DNA from: Streptomyces fulvoviolaceus
Lineage (GTDB): Bacteria; Actinomycetota; Actinomycetes; Streptomycetales; Streptomycetaceae
DNA: 64,000 nt
NCBI RefSeq assembly: GCF_000718165.1
Contig: NZ_JOEY01000016.1
Location: 186,001-250,000, forward strand
Direction of reading: 5' to 3'
Positions 43,535-52,507 of the stretch are shown piece after piece (the first letter of the stretch is position 1; each line of letters opens with the position of its first letter). The position numbers were made by a program, and so were the translations under genes. The notes under the pieces are model-generated. The model had not been told where the DNA came from. It made no database searches and worked only from the letters and a program-made list of their open reading frames with translations.

Positions 43535-45214
43535 TCACTTCGCGCACTCAACCTTGTCGGCCGTCGACTTCTGAACCTCGTCCGGCACCGTCGTCGGAGT
43601 GGTCAGTGAAACGCCGGCGCCCTTGAAGTCCTTGCCCAGGGTCAGGGTCATGGCGGGCAGACCCTGGGAGTTGGCCACACTCTCGCCCGGCTTCATCGCC
43701 GAGCCCGACAGACCCATGATGGCGGCGAGCCTACGCGCCTGGTCGGCCTGTTCGGGCGCGTATTCGAGTGTCGTCTTCTTGAGCGCGGTGTCCGCGTTGC
43801 CCGCGTTCTCGGACTTGAGCACACCCTCGTCGTTCTGCAGGTACACGAGTTGGGCCTGGGCGCTGCCCGCCGCCGCACCGCCGTTGAGGATGCGCACCCG
43901 CACCTCCGAGGCGGCGGACTTGGTGCCCTTCAGCCGGGCGGCGACCGCGGCCTTCTCCTTCTTCTTCTGCGCCTTGACCTCGGTCAGGGACACGTCTTCC
44001 TGGATCATCGAGAACAACTGCGTGGCCTGCGGCTCCTGCAGGACGACGGTCGCCTTCACCTTCTCGGTCGGGTTGTCGATCACCGGCACCGTCGCGAAGG
44101 TCAGGTTCTTGGTCTCGAACTTGCTCAACTCACCGCCGAGGTCGGCCAGTTTCCTTATCGTGTCGATCTCGGAGTCGACGGTCAGTGCCTTGGTGGCCGC
44201 CTCCGCCAGCTTCAGCATCTTGTTCGGGCTGGTCAGGGTGTCGTTCGACTTGAGCTTGCGCATCAGCGAGCTCAGGAACTGCTGCTGCAGCTCGATCCGG
44301 CTCAGGTCGCCGCCGAAGCCCACGGAGTGCCGCGTCCGCACGAACGCCAGCGCCTCCTCGCCCGCCAGCGTGTGCTCGCCCTTCGGCAGATTCAGCTTGG
44401 AGTCCGGGTCGTCGATGTCCTTGGCGAGGCACACCTCGACCCCGTCGACCGCCGTGGTCAGCGTCTTGACCGCGTTGAAGTCGGCCACCATGAAGTGGTC
44501 CATCTCCAGCCCGGTCAGCGCGGTGACGGCCCGCATGGTGCAGCTCGGCGTCCGCTCCTGCTGCCCGAGGCTCGTGTTGAAGCGGACGTCCGTCTCGCCC
44601 GGGATGACCTCGGTGGAGCCGTCCTCCTGCGTCGTCGGGCAGTCCGGGATGTCCGTGATCAGGTCGCGCGGGATGCTCAACACCGTCGCGTTCGTACGGT
44701 CCTTGGAGACGTGCAGCACCAGCGTGGTGTCCGCGTGCCCGGCGCTGCCGCTGTCGCCGTAGCCGTCGTTGCCCGAGCCGGTGCGCTTGTCGGTGCCGAT
44801 CAGCAGGACGTTGATCGCCCGGTCCTTGCTGAAGCCGCCGGTGCCGGCGCCGTCGTCGGGGACGGACTCGATGTTGCCGTTGAGGTGCTCGTAGTAGAGG
44901 TAGGCGGCGCCGCTCAGCCCGACCAGCAGGAAGGCCATCGTGCCGCCGGTCCACAGCAGGGCCTTCTTCGCCCGCTTCGGCTTCTTCTGCACCGGCCGGC
45001 GCCCGCGCCGACCCGGAGGCGGCCCGTCGGGTGCGGCGCCCCGCCGGCGCGAGGGGGCAGGGGCCACGGGAGCCGCGGGTCTACGGGGCCCCGGGACGGT
45101 CGGCTGCGGCGCGGAGGGAGTGAGTCTCAGCTCGTATTCGCCGGTATTCGGATTGAGTACCCACTGGTCTGCCGGGTCGACATTGCCGGCCCGGCCACGG
45201 CCCTGTGCGTCCAC
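43535..45214 (-). CDS. LCP family wall-polymer ligase 4 with LytR_C domain
   Basis: This 559-residue protein has an N-terminal 30-residue motif (DPADQWVLNPNTGEYELRL) shared with ligase 5, then a basic linker, membrane helix and LCP domain. Motifs are NVLLIGTDKRTGSGN, LVLHVSKDRTNATVLSIPRDL and LAFVRTRHSVGFGGDLSRIELQQQFL. The LytR_C domain is VRILNGGAAAGSAQAQLVYLQN. GTG at 45214 has GGAGG 10 bases upstream. It is a tandem duplicate of ligase 5, in the same direction, with a 117-base spacer that has kept a conserved promoter block. Confidence 0.93.
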   Translation of the reverse strand: MDAQGRGRAGNVDPADQWVLNPNTGEYELRLTPSAPQPTVPGPRRPAAPVAPAPSRRRGAAPDGPPPGRRGRRPVQKKPKRAKKALLWTGGTMAFLLVGLSGAAYLYYEHLNGNIESVPDDGAGTGGFSKDRAINVLLIGTDKRTGSGNDGYGDSGSAGHADTTLVLHVSKDRTNATVLSIPRDLITDIPDCPTTQEDGSTEVIPGETDVRFNTSLGQQERTPSCTMRAVTALTGLEMDHFMVADFNAVKTLTTAVDGVEVCLAKDIDDPDSKLNLPKGEHTLAGEEALAFVRTRHSVGFGGDLSRIELQQQFLSSLMRKLKSNDTLTSPNKMLKLAEAATKALTVDSEIDTIRKLADLGGELSKFETKNLTFATVPVIDNPTEKVKATVVLQEPQATQLFSMIQEDVSLTEVKAQKKKEKAAVAARLKGTKSAASEVRVRILNGGAAAGSAQAQLVYLQNDEGVLKSENAGNADTALKKTTLEYAPEQADQARRLAAIMGLSGSAMKPGESVANSQGLPAMTLTLGKDFKGAGVSLTTPTTVPDEVQKSTADKVECAK

Positions 45215-45250
45215 GCGTCCGAATCCTCCGTCGGGGCATAGCGGTCAGCT

Positions 45251-45273
45251 GGATCGCTCACACTATCCGTCCA
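45251..45273 (-). promoter_or_regulatory. Duplicated upstream block before LCP ligase 4
   Basis: A 23-base block (GGATCGCTCACACTATCCGTCC on the plus strand) is repeated with one change at 47189-47211 before ligase 5. It lies at about the same distance from each start (about 37 and 115 bases). Preservation next to diverged flanks suggests a promoter or operator, with TAGTGT or ATAGTGT as possible -10 on the minus strand. Confidence 0.5.
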
Positions 45274-45331
45274 GTACGGAAGTCACCGAACGAGTCACTC
45301 AATCAGTCATCGAACTCGGAACGGTTTCTGG

Positions 45332-47074
45332 TCACTTGGCGCACTCGACCTTGTCCGCCGTGGACTTCTGAACTCCCTCCGGGGTCGCTCCCGACGAGGA
45401 GTCGAGCTTCACCCCGGCACCCTTGAAGTCCTTGCCCAGCGTCAGCGTCATCGTGGGCAGGCCCTGGGAGTTGGTCACGCTCTCGCCCGGCTTCATCTGC
45501 GATCCGGTCAGGCCCAGGATGGCGGCGAGCCGGCGTGCCTGGTCCGCCTGGTCGGGGTCGTACTCGAGCGTGGTCTTGCTCTGCGTCTTCTCCGCGTTGC
45601 CCGCGTTCTCGGACTTGGACACGCCCTCTTCGTTCTGCAGGTACTCGAGCTCGGCCTGCGCACTGCCCGCGGCGGCACCGCCGTTGAGGATCTGGACCCG
45701 CACCTCGGAGGCGGCGGACTTGGTGCCCTTGAGCCGGGCGGCGACCGCGGCCTTCTCCTTCTTCTTCTCCGCCTTGACCTCGGTGAACGAGACGTCGTTC
45801 TTGATCATGTCGAAGACCTGGGGAGCCGTCGTCTCGTTGAGGACGACGGTCGCCTTCACCTTCTCCGCCGGGTTGTCGAGCACCGGGATCGTGGTGAACG
45901 TCAGGTTCTTGACGTTGAGCTTGCCCAGCTCCAGACCGAGGTCCTTCAGCTTGCTGATGGTGTCGAGCTTGGAGTCGACGGTCAGCGCCTTCGTGCCCGC
46001 CTCAGCCAGCTTTATCATCTTCGCCGGGTTGGTCAGGGTGTCGTTCGACTTCAGCTTGCGCATCAGCGCGCTGAGGAAGTTCTGCTGCAGCGTGATCCGG
46101 CTCAGGTCGCCGCCGAACCCGACCGCGTGCCGGGTGCGCACGAACGCGAGCGCCGTCTCGCCCGAGATGTGCTGCATGCCCTTCTTCAGGTTCAGGTGCG
46201 AGTCCGGGTCGTTGATGTCCTTGCCGAGGCAGACATCGACCCCGCCGACCGCCGTGGTCAGCGTCTTGACCGCGTTGAAGTCGGCCACCATGAAGTTGTC
46301 GGGCTTGATCCCGGTGAGCTCGGTGACGGTCCGCATGGTGCAGCTGGGCGTACGTTCGTCCTGGCCCAGGCTCGTGTTGAAGCGGACGCCGTCCGTGCCG
46401 TCGATGGTCTTGGTGGTGCCGTCCTCCTGCGTGGTCGGGCAGTCGGGGACGTCGACGATCAGATCGCGCGGGATGCTCAGCGCGGTCGCGTTGGTGCGGT
46501 CCTTGGAGACGTGCAGCAGGATCGTGGTGTCGGCGTGCCCGACGCTGCCGGAGTCGCCGTAGCTCTCGTTGCCCGCGCCGGTGCGCTTGTCCGTGCCGAT
46601 CAGCAGGATGTTGATGGCCTTGTCCTTGCTGAAGCCACCGGTGCTCGCGCCGTCGTCGGAGACGGACTGGATGTTGCCGTTGAGGTGCCGGATGTAGAGG
46701 TACCCGGCGCCCGCCCCGGCGACCAGCACGAACGCCATCGTGCCGCCGGTCCAGAGCAGGACCTTCTTCGCCTTCGACTTCTTCTTGACCGGCCGTCGCC
46801 CGCGCCGCCCCGGCAGCGGCTCCTCCGGCGGAGCGCCCCGGCGCCTGCGCGGCGGCGGGACGTCACGGCCGGGGGCCACGGGGGCCGCCGTACGGCTTCG
46901 GGGTGCGCCCGCGCCCATCTGGTGCGCGGAGGGCGCGGATCTACGAGGTGAGGGGACGGCCGACTGCGGTACGGAAGGGCTCAGTCGCAGTTCGTATTCG
47001 CCTGTGCTCGGATTGAGTACCCACTGGTCTGCGGGGTCGATGTTCTCCGCCCGCCCACGGCCTTGCGCGTCCAC
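45332..47074 (-). CDS. LCP family wall-polymer ligase 5 with LytR_C domain
   Basis: This 580-residue protein is the closest paralogue of ligase 4 in every domain: DPADQWVLNPSTGEYELRL, NILLIGTDKRTGAGN, LLHVSKDRTNATALSIPRDL, LAFVRTRHAVGFGGDLSRI, and LytR_C VQILNGGAAAGSAQAELEYL. It has a longer basic linker before the membrane helix (TMAFVLVAGAGAGYLYI). GTG at 47074 follows GGAGG by 12 bases. Extracellular Lys-rich segments (VKAEKKKEKAAVAARLKG) sit between the LCP and LytR_C domains in both copies. Confidence 0.93.
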   Translation of the reverse strand: MDAQGRGRAENIDPADQWVLNPSTGEYELRLSPSVPQSAVPSPRRSAPSAHQMGAGAPRSRTAAPVAPGRDVPPPRRRRGAPPEEPLPGRRGRRPVKKKSKAKKVLLWTGGTMAFVLVAGAGAGYLYIRHLNGNIQSVSDDGASTGGFSKDKAINILLIGTDKRTGAGNESYGDSGSVGHADTTILLHVSKDRTNATALSIPRDLIVDVPDCPTTQEDGTTKTIDGTDGVRFNTSLGQDERTPSCTMRTVTELTGIKPDNFMVADFNAVKTLTTAVGGVDVCLGKDINDPDSHLNLKKGMQHISGETALAFVRTRHAVGFGGDLSRITLQQNFLSALMRKLKSNDTLTNPAKMIKLAEAGTKALTVDSKLDTISKLKDLGLELGKLNVKNLTFTTIPVLDNPAEKVKATVVLNETTAPQVFDMIKNDVSFTEVKAEKKKEKAAVAARLKGTKSAASEVRVQILNGGAAAGSAQAELEYLQNEEGVSKSENAGNAEKTQSKTTLEYDPDQADQARRLAAILGLTGSQMKPGESVTNSQGLPTMTLTLGKDFKGAGVKLDSSSGATPEGVQKSTADKVECAK

Positions 47075-47188
47075 GGTTGTCTGAATCCTCCGTCGGGGCC
47101 ACGCGGCGCCTTCCCCCTCAAAGGCGCTCGGGTCTCTCGGTCTCGCCGGTGCGTGGTCTCCAGGACGGTCCTAGTGGCCGGGTACACC

Positions 47189-47211
47189 GGATCGCTCACA
47201 CTAGCCGTCCA
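47189..47211 (-). promoter_or_regulatory. Duplicated upstream block before LCP ligase 5
   Basis: The partner of the block at 45251-45273. It lies in a 246-base spacer between ligases 5 and 6 in which no gene is seen; the left part of the spacer (47215-47310) is AT-richer. Confidence 0.5.
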
Positions 47212-47320
47212 ATTCGCCGACAGGTTACGACGGTGACAAATTCCACGTCGCTTCCACGTCCCTACAACTGGGCAATCCGCCCATTTGCTTTGACACCGCT
47301 TCATCGCCTTGGCGAATGCT

Positions 47321-48616
47321 TTACCCGCAGGCGTCCTCGGCGGCCGTGTTGCCGCGGAAGGTGGGCGCGGGGGAGGTGTCGGCGGCGGGTTCGTCGGGGC
47401 GCTTCCCGCGGCCCTTCCCGTTGTCGTATCCATCGCTGTACTCGTCGTACGAATAGTCGTAATCGTCCTCGTAGGAGTACTCGCTGTAGTCGCCTGATTG
47501 CTCATTCGATTGCTCGGGTGAATCCTCGGCGCTCTCCGCCGGGACTTCCTCCGTCACTTCCACCGGCTTGTCCCTGCGCAACCGTTCGAAGAGCTGCTCC
47601 GCCTCGGCTTTCACGAGCTGGTCGCGATTGGCGTTGTAGGTGTACGACTCCCGCGGCACCGTGAGGAATTGCACGCGTTCGGTGGGGATGTCGCGCAGCC
47701 CGCGCACGAGTTCGTACAAACCACGCAGACTCGCCAGATCCGGATCGGTGGTGAGCGAGGAAGTGGCCGCGTCCAGCACGGGATAGAGCTTCACGGGATT
47801 CAGCAGCACGTCATTGCTCTGGACCTTGTTGACGAGTGCCCCGAGAAATCGCTGCTGACGGTCCATCCGGTCGGTGTCGCTGCCGTCGCCTAGCGACTTG
47901 CGGGCGCGCACGTAGCCGAGCGCCTGCTCCCCGTTGAGCGTCACCCGCCCCGCGCGGAGCTTCAGCTTGGCGGCCTTGTCGTCGATCGGTTCCTTCAGAC
48001 ACACCTGAACACCGTCGACGGCGTCCACCATGTCCTTGAAGCCGTGGAAGTCGACGACCATGTGATGGTCGACACGAATGTCCGTGAGCTTCTCGACGGT
48101 CCGGATCGTGCAGGCCGAACCGCCCGTCTGGAAGGCGGAGTTGAACATCGCGAACATGGGCTCGGTACGGCTGCCGTCCGGGCGCAGACAGGCCGGCACG
48201 TCGACCATCAGGTCGCGGGGGAGGGAGACGGCGGTGGCGCTGCGCCGGCCGGCGGGCAGGTGCAGCAGGATCGTCGTGTCGGACCGCTCGGTCCCCGAGT
48301 CCCGCCCGTAGCGGGCGTTCCCGTCCCCGGACCGCGAGTCCGACCCGATCAGCAGGATGTTCTGCGCCCCGCGCACCAGCGCCGTGGGCCGCTCCTTCTC
48401 GTACCGCGCGAGCTCGGCGGCCGCCGCGTCGTCCGGCGTGATGTTCCCGTCGAGCTTGGCGTACGCGGCCCACCCGGCTCCCGCCGCACCGGCGACGACA
48501 ACGGCGACGCCGAGCCCGGTGTATCGCAGCCACCGCCGCCGACGCCGCCGTATGAGCCCCTTGCCGGTGGCCGACGCCCCTGCGCCAGGACCGAGGGTGC
48601 CTGCGCTGTCGGTCAC
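47321..48616 (-). CDS. LCP family wall-polymer ligase 6 with acidic Tyr/Asp-rich tail
   Basis: This 431-residue protein has a basic N-terminus (LIRRRRRRWLRY), a membrane helix and an LCP domain with NILLIGSDSRSGDGN, ILLHLPAGRRSATAVSLPRDL and LGYVRARKSLGDGSDTDRMDRQQ. There is no LytR_C. Instead the extracellular tail is strongly acidic (YSYEDDYDYSYDEYSDGYD) and ends with a basic patch and a lone Cys. GTG at 48616 has GAGAGGG 7 bases upstream. The tail might bind calcium or wall polymers; that is inference. Confidence 0.92.
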   Translation of the reverse strand: MTDSAGTLGPGAGASATGKGLIRRRRRRWLRYTGLGVAVVVAGAAGAGWAAYAKLDGNITPDDAAAAELARYEKERPTALVRGAQNILLIGSDSRSGDGNARYGRDSGTERSDTTILLHLPAGRRSATAVSLPRDLMVDVPACLRPDGSRTEPMFAMFNSAFQTGGSACTIRTVEKLTDIRVDHHMVVDFHGFKDMVDAVDGVQVCLKEPIDDKAAKLKLRAGRVTLNGEQALGYVRARKSLGDGSDTDRMDRQQRFLGALVNKVQSNDVLLNPVKLYPVLDAATSSLTTDPDLASLRGLYELVRGLRDIPTERVQFLTVPRESYTYNANRDQLVKAEAEQLFERLRRDKPVEVTEEVPAESAEDSPEQSNEQSGDYSEYSYEDDYDYSYDEYSDGYDNGKGRGKRPDEPAADTSPAPTFRGNTAAEDACG

Positions 48617-48716
48617 GTGCGGAGCCCTCTCGTGGCGTAGAGCGTGCTGGCTCTACGACCATGCCCTGGAGGGGCTGTGCGAGGGGACCGGTACTGAACC
48701 ATCCGGGTGACTGCAT

Positions 48717-48777
48717 GCCCTGAGGGGCGCGAGGCTGTATCAATATGCGGCTCCGCCGCGTGGGCGCGACCAGCCGC
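48717..48777 (+). repeat. Dispersed intergenic palindromic repeat, family A, copy 5
   Basis: GGGGCGCGAGGCTGTATCAATA and the GCGGCTCCGCCGC hairpin, in plus orientation, between the TIGR03089 stop and the start of LCP ligase 6. Confidence 0.75.
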
Positions 48778-48809
48778 ACGCGACCCGCACCCGGCGACGG
48801 GCAGTCTCG

Positions 48810-49565
48810 TCAACGGCGAGTGGCCGTAACCCGCTCACTCTCGATCCGCTTGGCCAGAGCCTCCTCACCCAACTGCCCCAGGTTCCGGCACAACACCACG
48901 GAACCCCCCGTGGCGAGCGGCCCGTACAACCCGGCGTTCAGCCCCTCCCAGGTGTCGTACGACAGCCCGGACAGCAGTCGGGAACCAGGCCCCGTGAGCC
49001 CCAGCCCCGTCGCCTCCGCCCGAGCCCGCTCCACAACCTCCGCCCCGCTGAACTCCCGCCCGGCCACGATCAGAGAGGGCTCCTCGGGGTCGACCGGGGC
49101 AAACGGCGCAAACCGATCCCCCTGGCTCGGCACCTCCACGGCGTAGTCGGCGAACCCGGCCGGGGGCTGCGGGAAACGCCCGCCCAGCGGCCGCAGGGCC
49201 AGCGCGACCCGCTCCCCGGAGCACGAGCCCGCCGCGTCCAGCGTCTCGGGCCCGCTCACCACGACATCCGCCGCCGCAGGCGACCCGCCGACGTCCGCGA
49301 CCACCCCCACCGACGCACACGCCAGCAGCCACACCGCCGTCTGCCAGTGCGCGGGCAGCAACAGCGCGACCCGGTCGCCGGGCGCGGCGGCGAGATCGCC
49401 CTGGAGGAGGTTCGAGGTCTTGGCCACCCAATTGGCGAAGGTGGCCACGGACAATTCGACACGTTCGCCCGTGGCATCGTCGTAGAAGGTCACCAGGGGG
49501 CGTCCGGGGTCCGCGGCGAGCGCGGAACGCAGCAGGTCGGCAGGGGTGCGGTCGGTGGCGTTCAC
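48810..49565 (-). CDS. TIGR03089-family protein, AMP-binding-enzyme-like
   Basis: This 251-residue actinobacterial protein resembles the N-terminal part of acyl-adenylate synthetases (LVTFYDDATGERVELSVATFANWVAKTSNLL, ALLLPAHWQTAVWLLACASVG). It lacks the adenylation core motifs, so it is unlikely to activate acids. GTG at 49565 gives the family length. It lies between LCP ligase 6 and the divergent amidase gene. In other actinobacteria it also neighbours LCP genes, as far as I recall. Confidence 0.82.
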   Translation of the reverse strand: MNATDRTPADLLRSALAADPGRPLVTFYDDATGERVELSVATFANWVAKTSNLLQGDLAAAPGDRVALLLPAHWQTAVWLLACASVGVVADVGGSPAAADVVVSGPETLDAAGSCSGERVALALRPLGGRFPQPPAGFADYAVEVPSQGDRFAPFAPVDPEEPSLIVAGREFSGAEVVERARAEATGLGLTGPGSRLLSGLSYDTWEGLNAGLYGPLATGGSVVLCRNLGQLGEEALAKRIESERVTATRR

Positions 49566-49670
49566 CCACAGAAGCGTACGCGGGCGGACAGGCGTGCACG
49601 GAAGGGCCGGGGCACCGGTTCGGCGCAATGCCGCCCGACGGCCCGTCAATTCCCCGATGGACAGATTTAT

Positions 49671-51071
49671 ATGGCTATGTCCAAGATCAGGGGCATGCGT
49701 GGACTCCTTGCTTCCTCGATCGGCGTCACCTGCGCGGTCGCCCTCGCCCTTCCGCTGACCCCGCCCGCAGCCGCGGCGAACCCGGCGGCCGCGAGACCGG
49801 CGTCGACCGCGAGAGAGGCGCCGGCCGCGGAACCGCTCGGCAGTACCCAGTCGCTGCCTCTCGCGCCCCTCACCCGCGACCGCTCGCTCGGCCCCGCCGC
49901 CGAACAGGGCCTGACCCGCCGGGACGTACGGCACTTCTCCCTCGTCGGCGTCGTCTGGGACAACCCGGACACCCAACTGCACGGCCGCGTCCAGGTCCGC
50001 ACCCGCGCGACCGACTCGGCCACCTGGTCCGGCTGGCAGGACCTCGAGACGCACAACGCCGACCACTACGCCGACCCGGACACGGCCGAGCGCACCTCCG
50101 GCCGCGTCCGCGGCGCCACCGCACCGCTGTGGGTGGGCGACTCGGACGGTGTGGAGGTACGGGTCCGCGCGGACACCGACGGTGAGCAGGCGGCTTCCTT
50201 GCTCCCGTCAGGCCTGCGCCTGGAACTGGTCGACCCGGGGGAAGAGGCGCCGACGGAGGAAGCCTCCGCTGCAACTCCTCCCCGCCACCTCGCGCCGACC
50301 GCCGAGCCCGCCGAGGCCCTCACCGCCGTGGACGCCTCCGCCGCCAACGCCGGCCTGGCGCCCCTCGGTGCCACCGAGATCCCGGCGCTGAACCGGAGCG
50401 AGACCGAACAGGAGCTGTACGCCCTGCGCGCCGGCGAGCTGACGCGGCAACAGCAGTCGAGGCCGAAGATCGGCCCACGTCCGCGCATCGTCACCCGGCG
50501 CGGCTGGGGCGCCGACGAGAAGCTGCGGGAGAAGAAGTTCGTCTACACGAAGCGGGTCAAGGCCGCCTTCGTGCACCACACGGCGACCGGCAACGGATAC
50601 CGCTGTGCGCAGGTTCCCTCCCTCATCCGCGGTATCTACCGCTACCACGTCAGGAGCATGGGCTGGCGCGACATCGGCTACAACTTCCTCGTCGACAAGT
50701 GCGGAAACATCTACGAGGGCCGCGCCGGGGGCGTGGCGAAGCCGGTCCTCGGCGCACACACGCTCGGTTTCAACACCAACAGCATGGGGATCGCCGTCCT
50801 CGGCACCTACGGCTACACCAAGCCGTCCGCCGCCGCGGTGCGGGCCGTCGCCAGGCTCACCGCGTGGAAGCTCGGCCTCTTCGGCGCCAATCCGCGCGGC
50901 AAGACATACCTGAAGTCGGGCGGTGGCAATCTCTACCGCAAGGGAAGGAACGTTCGACTCAATGTGATCTCCGGCCACCGGGACGGCTTCTCCACGGAGT
51001 GCCCCGGCCGGCAGCTCTATCGCAAGCTCGGCTCGGCCCGCGCGACCGCGGCCCGTTACCAGGGGCGCTGA
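49671..51071 (+). CDS. Exported N-acetylmuramoyl-L-alanine amidase (PGRP/amidase_2)
   Basis: This 466-residue protein has a signal peptide (GLLASSIGVTCAVALALPLTPPAAA) and an N-terminal beta-rich region of about 200 residues with DTQLHGRVQVRTRATDSATWSGWQDL. The zinc amidase domain follows: His in FVHHTATGN, DIGYNFLVDKCGNIYEGRAGG, then His and Cys in SGHRDGFSTECPG. It should cut the bond between muramic acid and L-Ala in peptidoglycan during growth or spore-wall remodelling. The start is uncertain: ATG at 49671 or 49677, with only a weak RBS. Confidence 0.9.
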   Translation: MAMSKIRGMRGLLASSIGVTCAVALALPLTPPAAAANPAAARPASTAREAPAAEPLGSTQSLPLAPLTRDRSLGPAAEQGLTRRDVRHFSLVGVVWDNPDTQLHGRVQVRTRATDSATWSGWQDLETHNADHYADPDTAERTSGRVRGATAPLWVGDSDGVEVRVRADTDGEQAASLLPSGLRLELVDPGEEAPTEEASAATPPRHLAPTAEPAEALTAVDASAANAGLAPLGATEIPALNRSETEQELYALRAGELTRQQQSRPKIGPRPRIVTRRGWGADEKLREKKFVYTKRVKAAFVHHTATGNGYRCAQVPSLIRGIYRYHVRSMGWRDIGYNFLVDKCGNIYEGRAGGVAKPVLGAHTLGFNTNSMGIAVLGTYGYTKPSAAAVRAVARLTAWKLGLFGANPRGKTYLKSGGGNLYRKGRNVRLNVISGHRDGFSTECPGRQLYRKLGSARATAARYQGR

Positions 51072-51203
51072 GGGCCGGGCCATCGCCGTCGGGGGGACAA
51101 GGGCGTAATGCCGCAGGTCATCGAGGGCGTCGCACAACGGTCTGCATACACTGGCCGGCCGAAAGACAGTTCGGCCGGTCCCGGCAGGAAGCAGAGACGA
51201 CAG

Positions 51204-52286
51204 GTGACAGAAGCGATCCTCCTGGTCGGCGGCAAAGGCACCCGGCTGCGCCCGCTCACGGTCAACACGCCCAAGCCCATGGTCCGCGCGGCCGGGGTCC
51301 CGTTCCTCACGCATCAACTGGCGAGAGCGAGAGCGGCGGGAGTGGACCACATAGTCCTGGCCACTTCCTACCTCGCCGAGGTCTTCGAACCCCACTTCGG
51401 CGACGGCTCCGCGCTGGGCCTGACCATCGAATACGTCACCGAGGACGAGCCCCTGGGGACGGGCGGGGCGATCCGCAACGTCGCCTCCCGCCTCCACTCG
51501 GCCCCCGACGATCCGGTCCTGGTCTTCAACGGCGACATCCTGACGGGCCTGGACATCAGGGCGCTGGTGGACACACACGAACGGACGGGTGCGGACGTCT
51601 CGCTGCACCTGACGAAGGTGACGGACCCCCGGGCCTACGGCCTGGTCCCCACGGACGGGACGGGCAAGGTCCTGGCCTTCCTGGAGAAGCCCCAGACCCC
51701 CGAGGAGATCGTCACCGACCAGATCAACGCGGGTGCGTACGTCTTCCGCCGCTCGGTGATCGACACGATCCCGGCGGGCCGCCCGGTATCGGTGGAGCGC
51801 GAAACCTTCCCCGACCTGCTGTCGGCGGGCGCTCACCTGCAGGGCATGGTCGACTCGACCTACTGGCTGGACCTGGGTACCCCGGCGGCCTTCGTACGGG
51901 GCTCGGCGGACCTGGTCCTGGGCAGGGCCCCGTCCCCCGCGGTCCCCGGCCGCTGCGGCGACCGTCTGATCCTCCCGACGGCCAGGGTCGCCCCCGACGC
52001 GAAGCTGACCGGCGGCACGGTGGTGGGCGAGGGCGCGTCGGTGGCGGAAGGCGCCCGGGTCTCCGGCTCGACCATCCTCCCCGGAGCCGTCATCGAACCC
52101 GGCGCCGTCATCACCGACTCCCTCATCGGAACCCGAGCCCACATAGGCGAACGCTCCATCCTCACGGGCACGGTCATCGGCGACGGCGCGATCATCGGCC
52201 CCGACAACGAACTCCGCGACGGAATACGCGTGTGGTGCGACGCGAGAATCCCGGCGGGGGCGGTGCGGTTCTCTTCGGACCAGTAG
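51204..52286 (+). CDS. Sugar-1-phosphate nucleotidyltransferase (mannose-1-P guanylyltransferase type)
   Basis: This 360-residue protein has the nucleotidyltransferase signature LLVGGKGTRLRPLTVNTPKPM, LGTGGAIRNVA, FNGDILTGLD and the LEKPQTP loop. A left-handed beta-helix follows (TGGTVVGEGASVAEGARVSGSTIL). It should make GDP-mannose or a related NDP-sugar for glycans. GTG at 51204 fits the family start; upstream in-frame codons are not family-like. It follows the amidase by 132 bases and fits the envelope theme of the region. Confidence 0.9.
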   Translation: MTEAILLVGGKGTRLRPLTVNTPKPMVRAAGVPFLTHQLARARAAGVDHIVLATSYLAEVFEPHFGDGSALGLTIEYVTEDEPLGTGGAIRNVASRLHSAPDDPVLVFNGDILTGLDIRALVDTHERTGADVSLHLTKVTDPRAYGLVPTDGTGKVLAFLEKPQTPEEIVTDQINAGAYVFRRSVIDTIPAGRPVSVERETFPDLLSAGAHLQGMVDSTYWLDLGTPAAFVRGSADLVLGRAPSPAVPGRCGDRLILPTARVAPDAKLTGGTVVGEGASVAEGARVSGSTILPGAVIEPGAVITDSLIGTRAHIGERSILTGTVIGDGAIIGPDNELRDGIRVWCDARIPAGAVRFSSDQ

Positions 52287-52507
52287 GACGGGTGCGCCCC
52301 AGCCCCCCAACGCCGGCCGGCATCTGTCAGCCCGTCCGGCGTTTGAGGACGAGGCCGTTCAGGCCGAAGGGGGGTCTGGGGCGCAGCCCCCAGCGGGGTC
52401 GAAGAGGCAGCGCCCCTGGTGATGGGACGGGTAGGGGCGGCGGGGGCGAGCCACATCCATCAGCGGCTCCGCCGCGGGGACAACGCCGACCCCCACACCC
52501 CGCCCCC
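52287..52507. repeat. Intergenic Streptomyces-type palindromic repeat region
   Basis: The 221-base gap holds a CGTCCGGCGTTTGAGGACGA block at 52335 followed by GGTCTGGGGCGCAGCCCC (hairpin GGGGC-GCA-GCCCC) and a GCGGCTCCGCCGC hairpin at 52464. This combination is common between convergent Streptomyces genes and probably acts in termination. No gene is seen. Confidence 0.6.
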
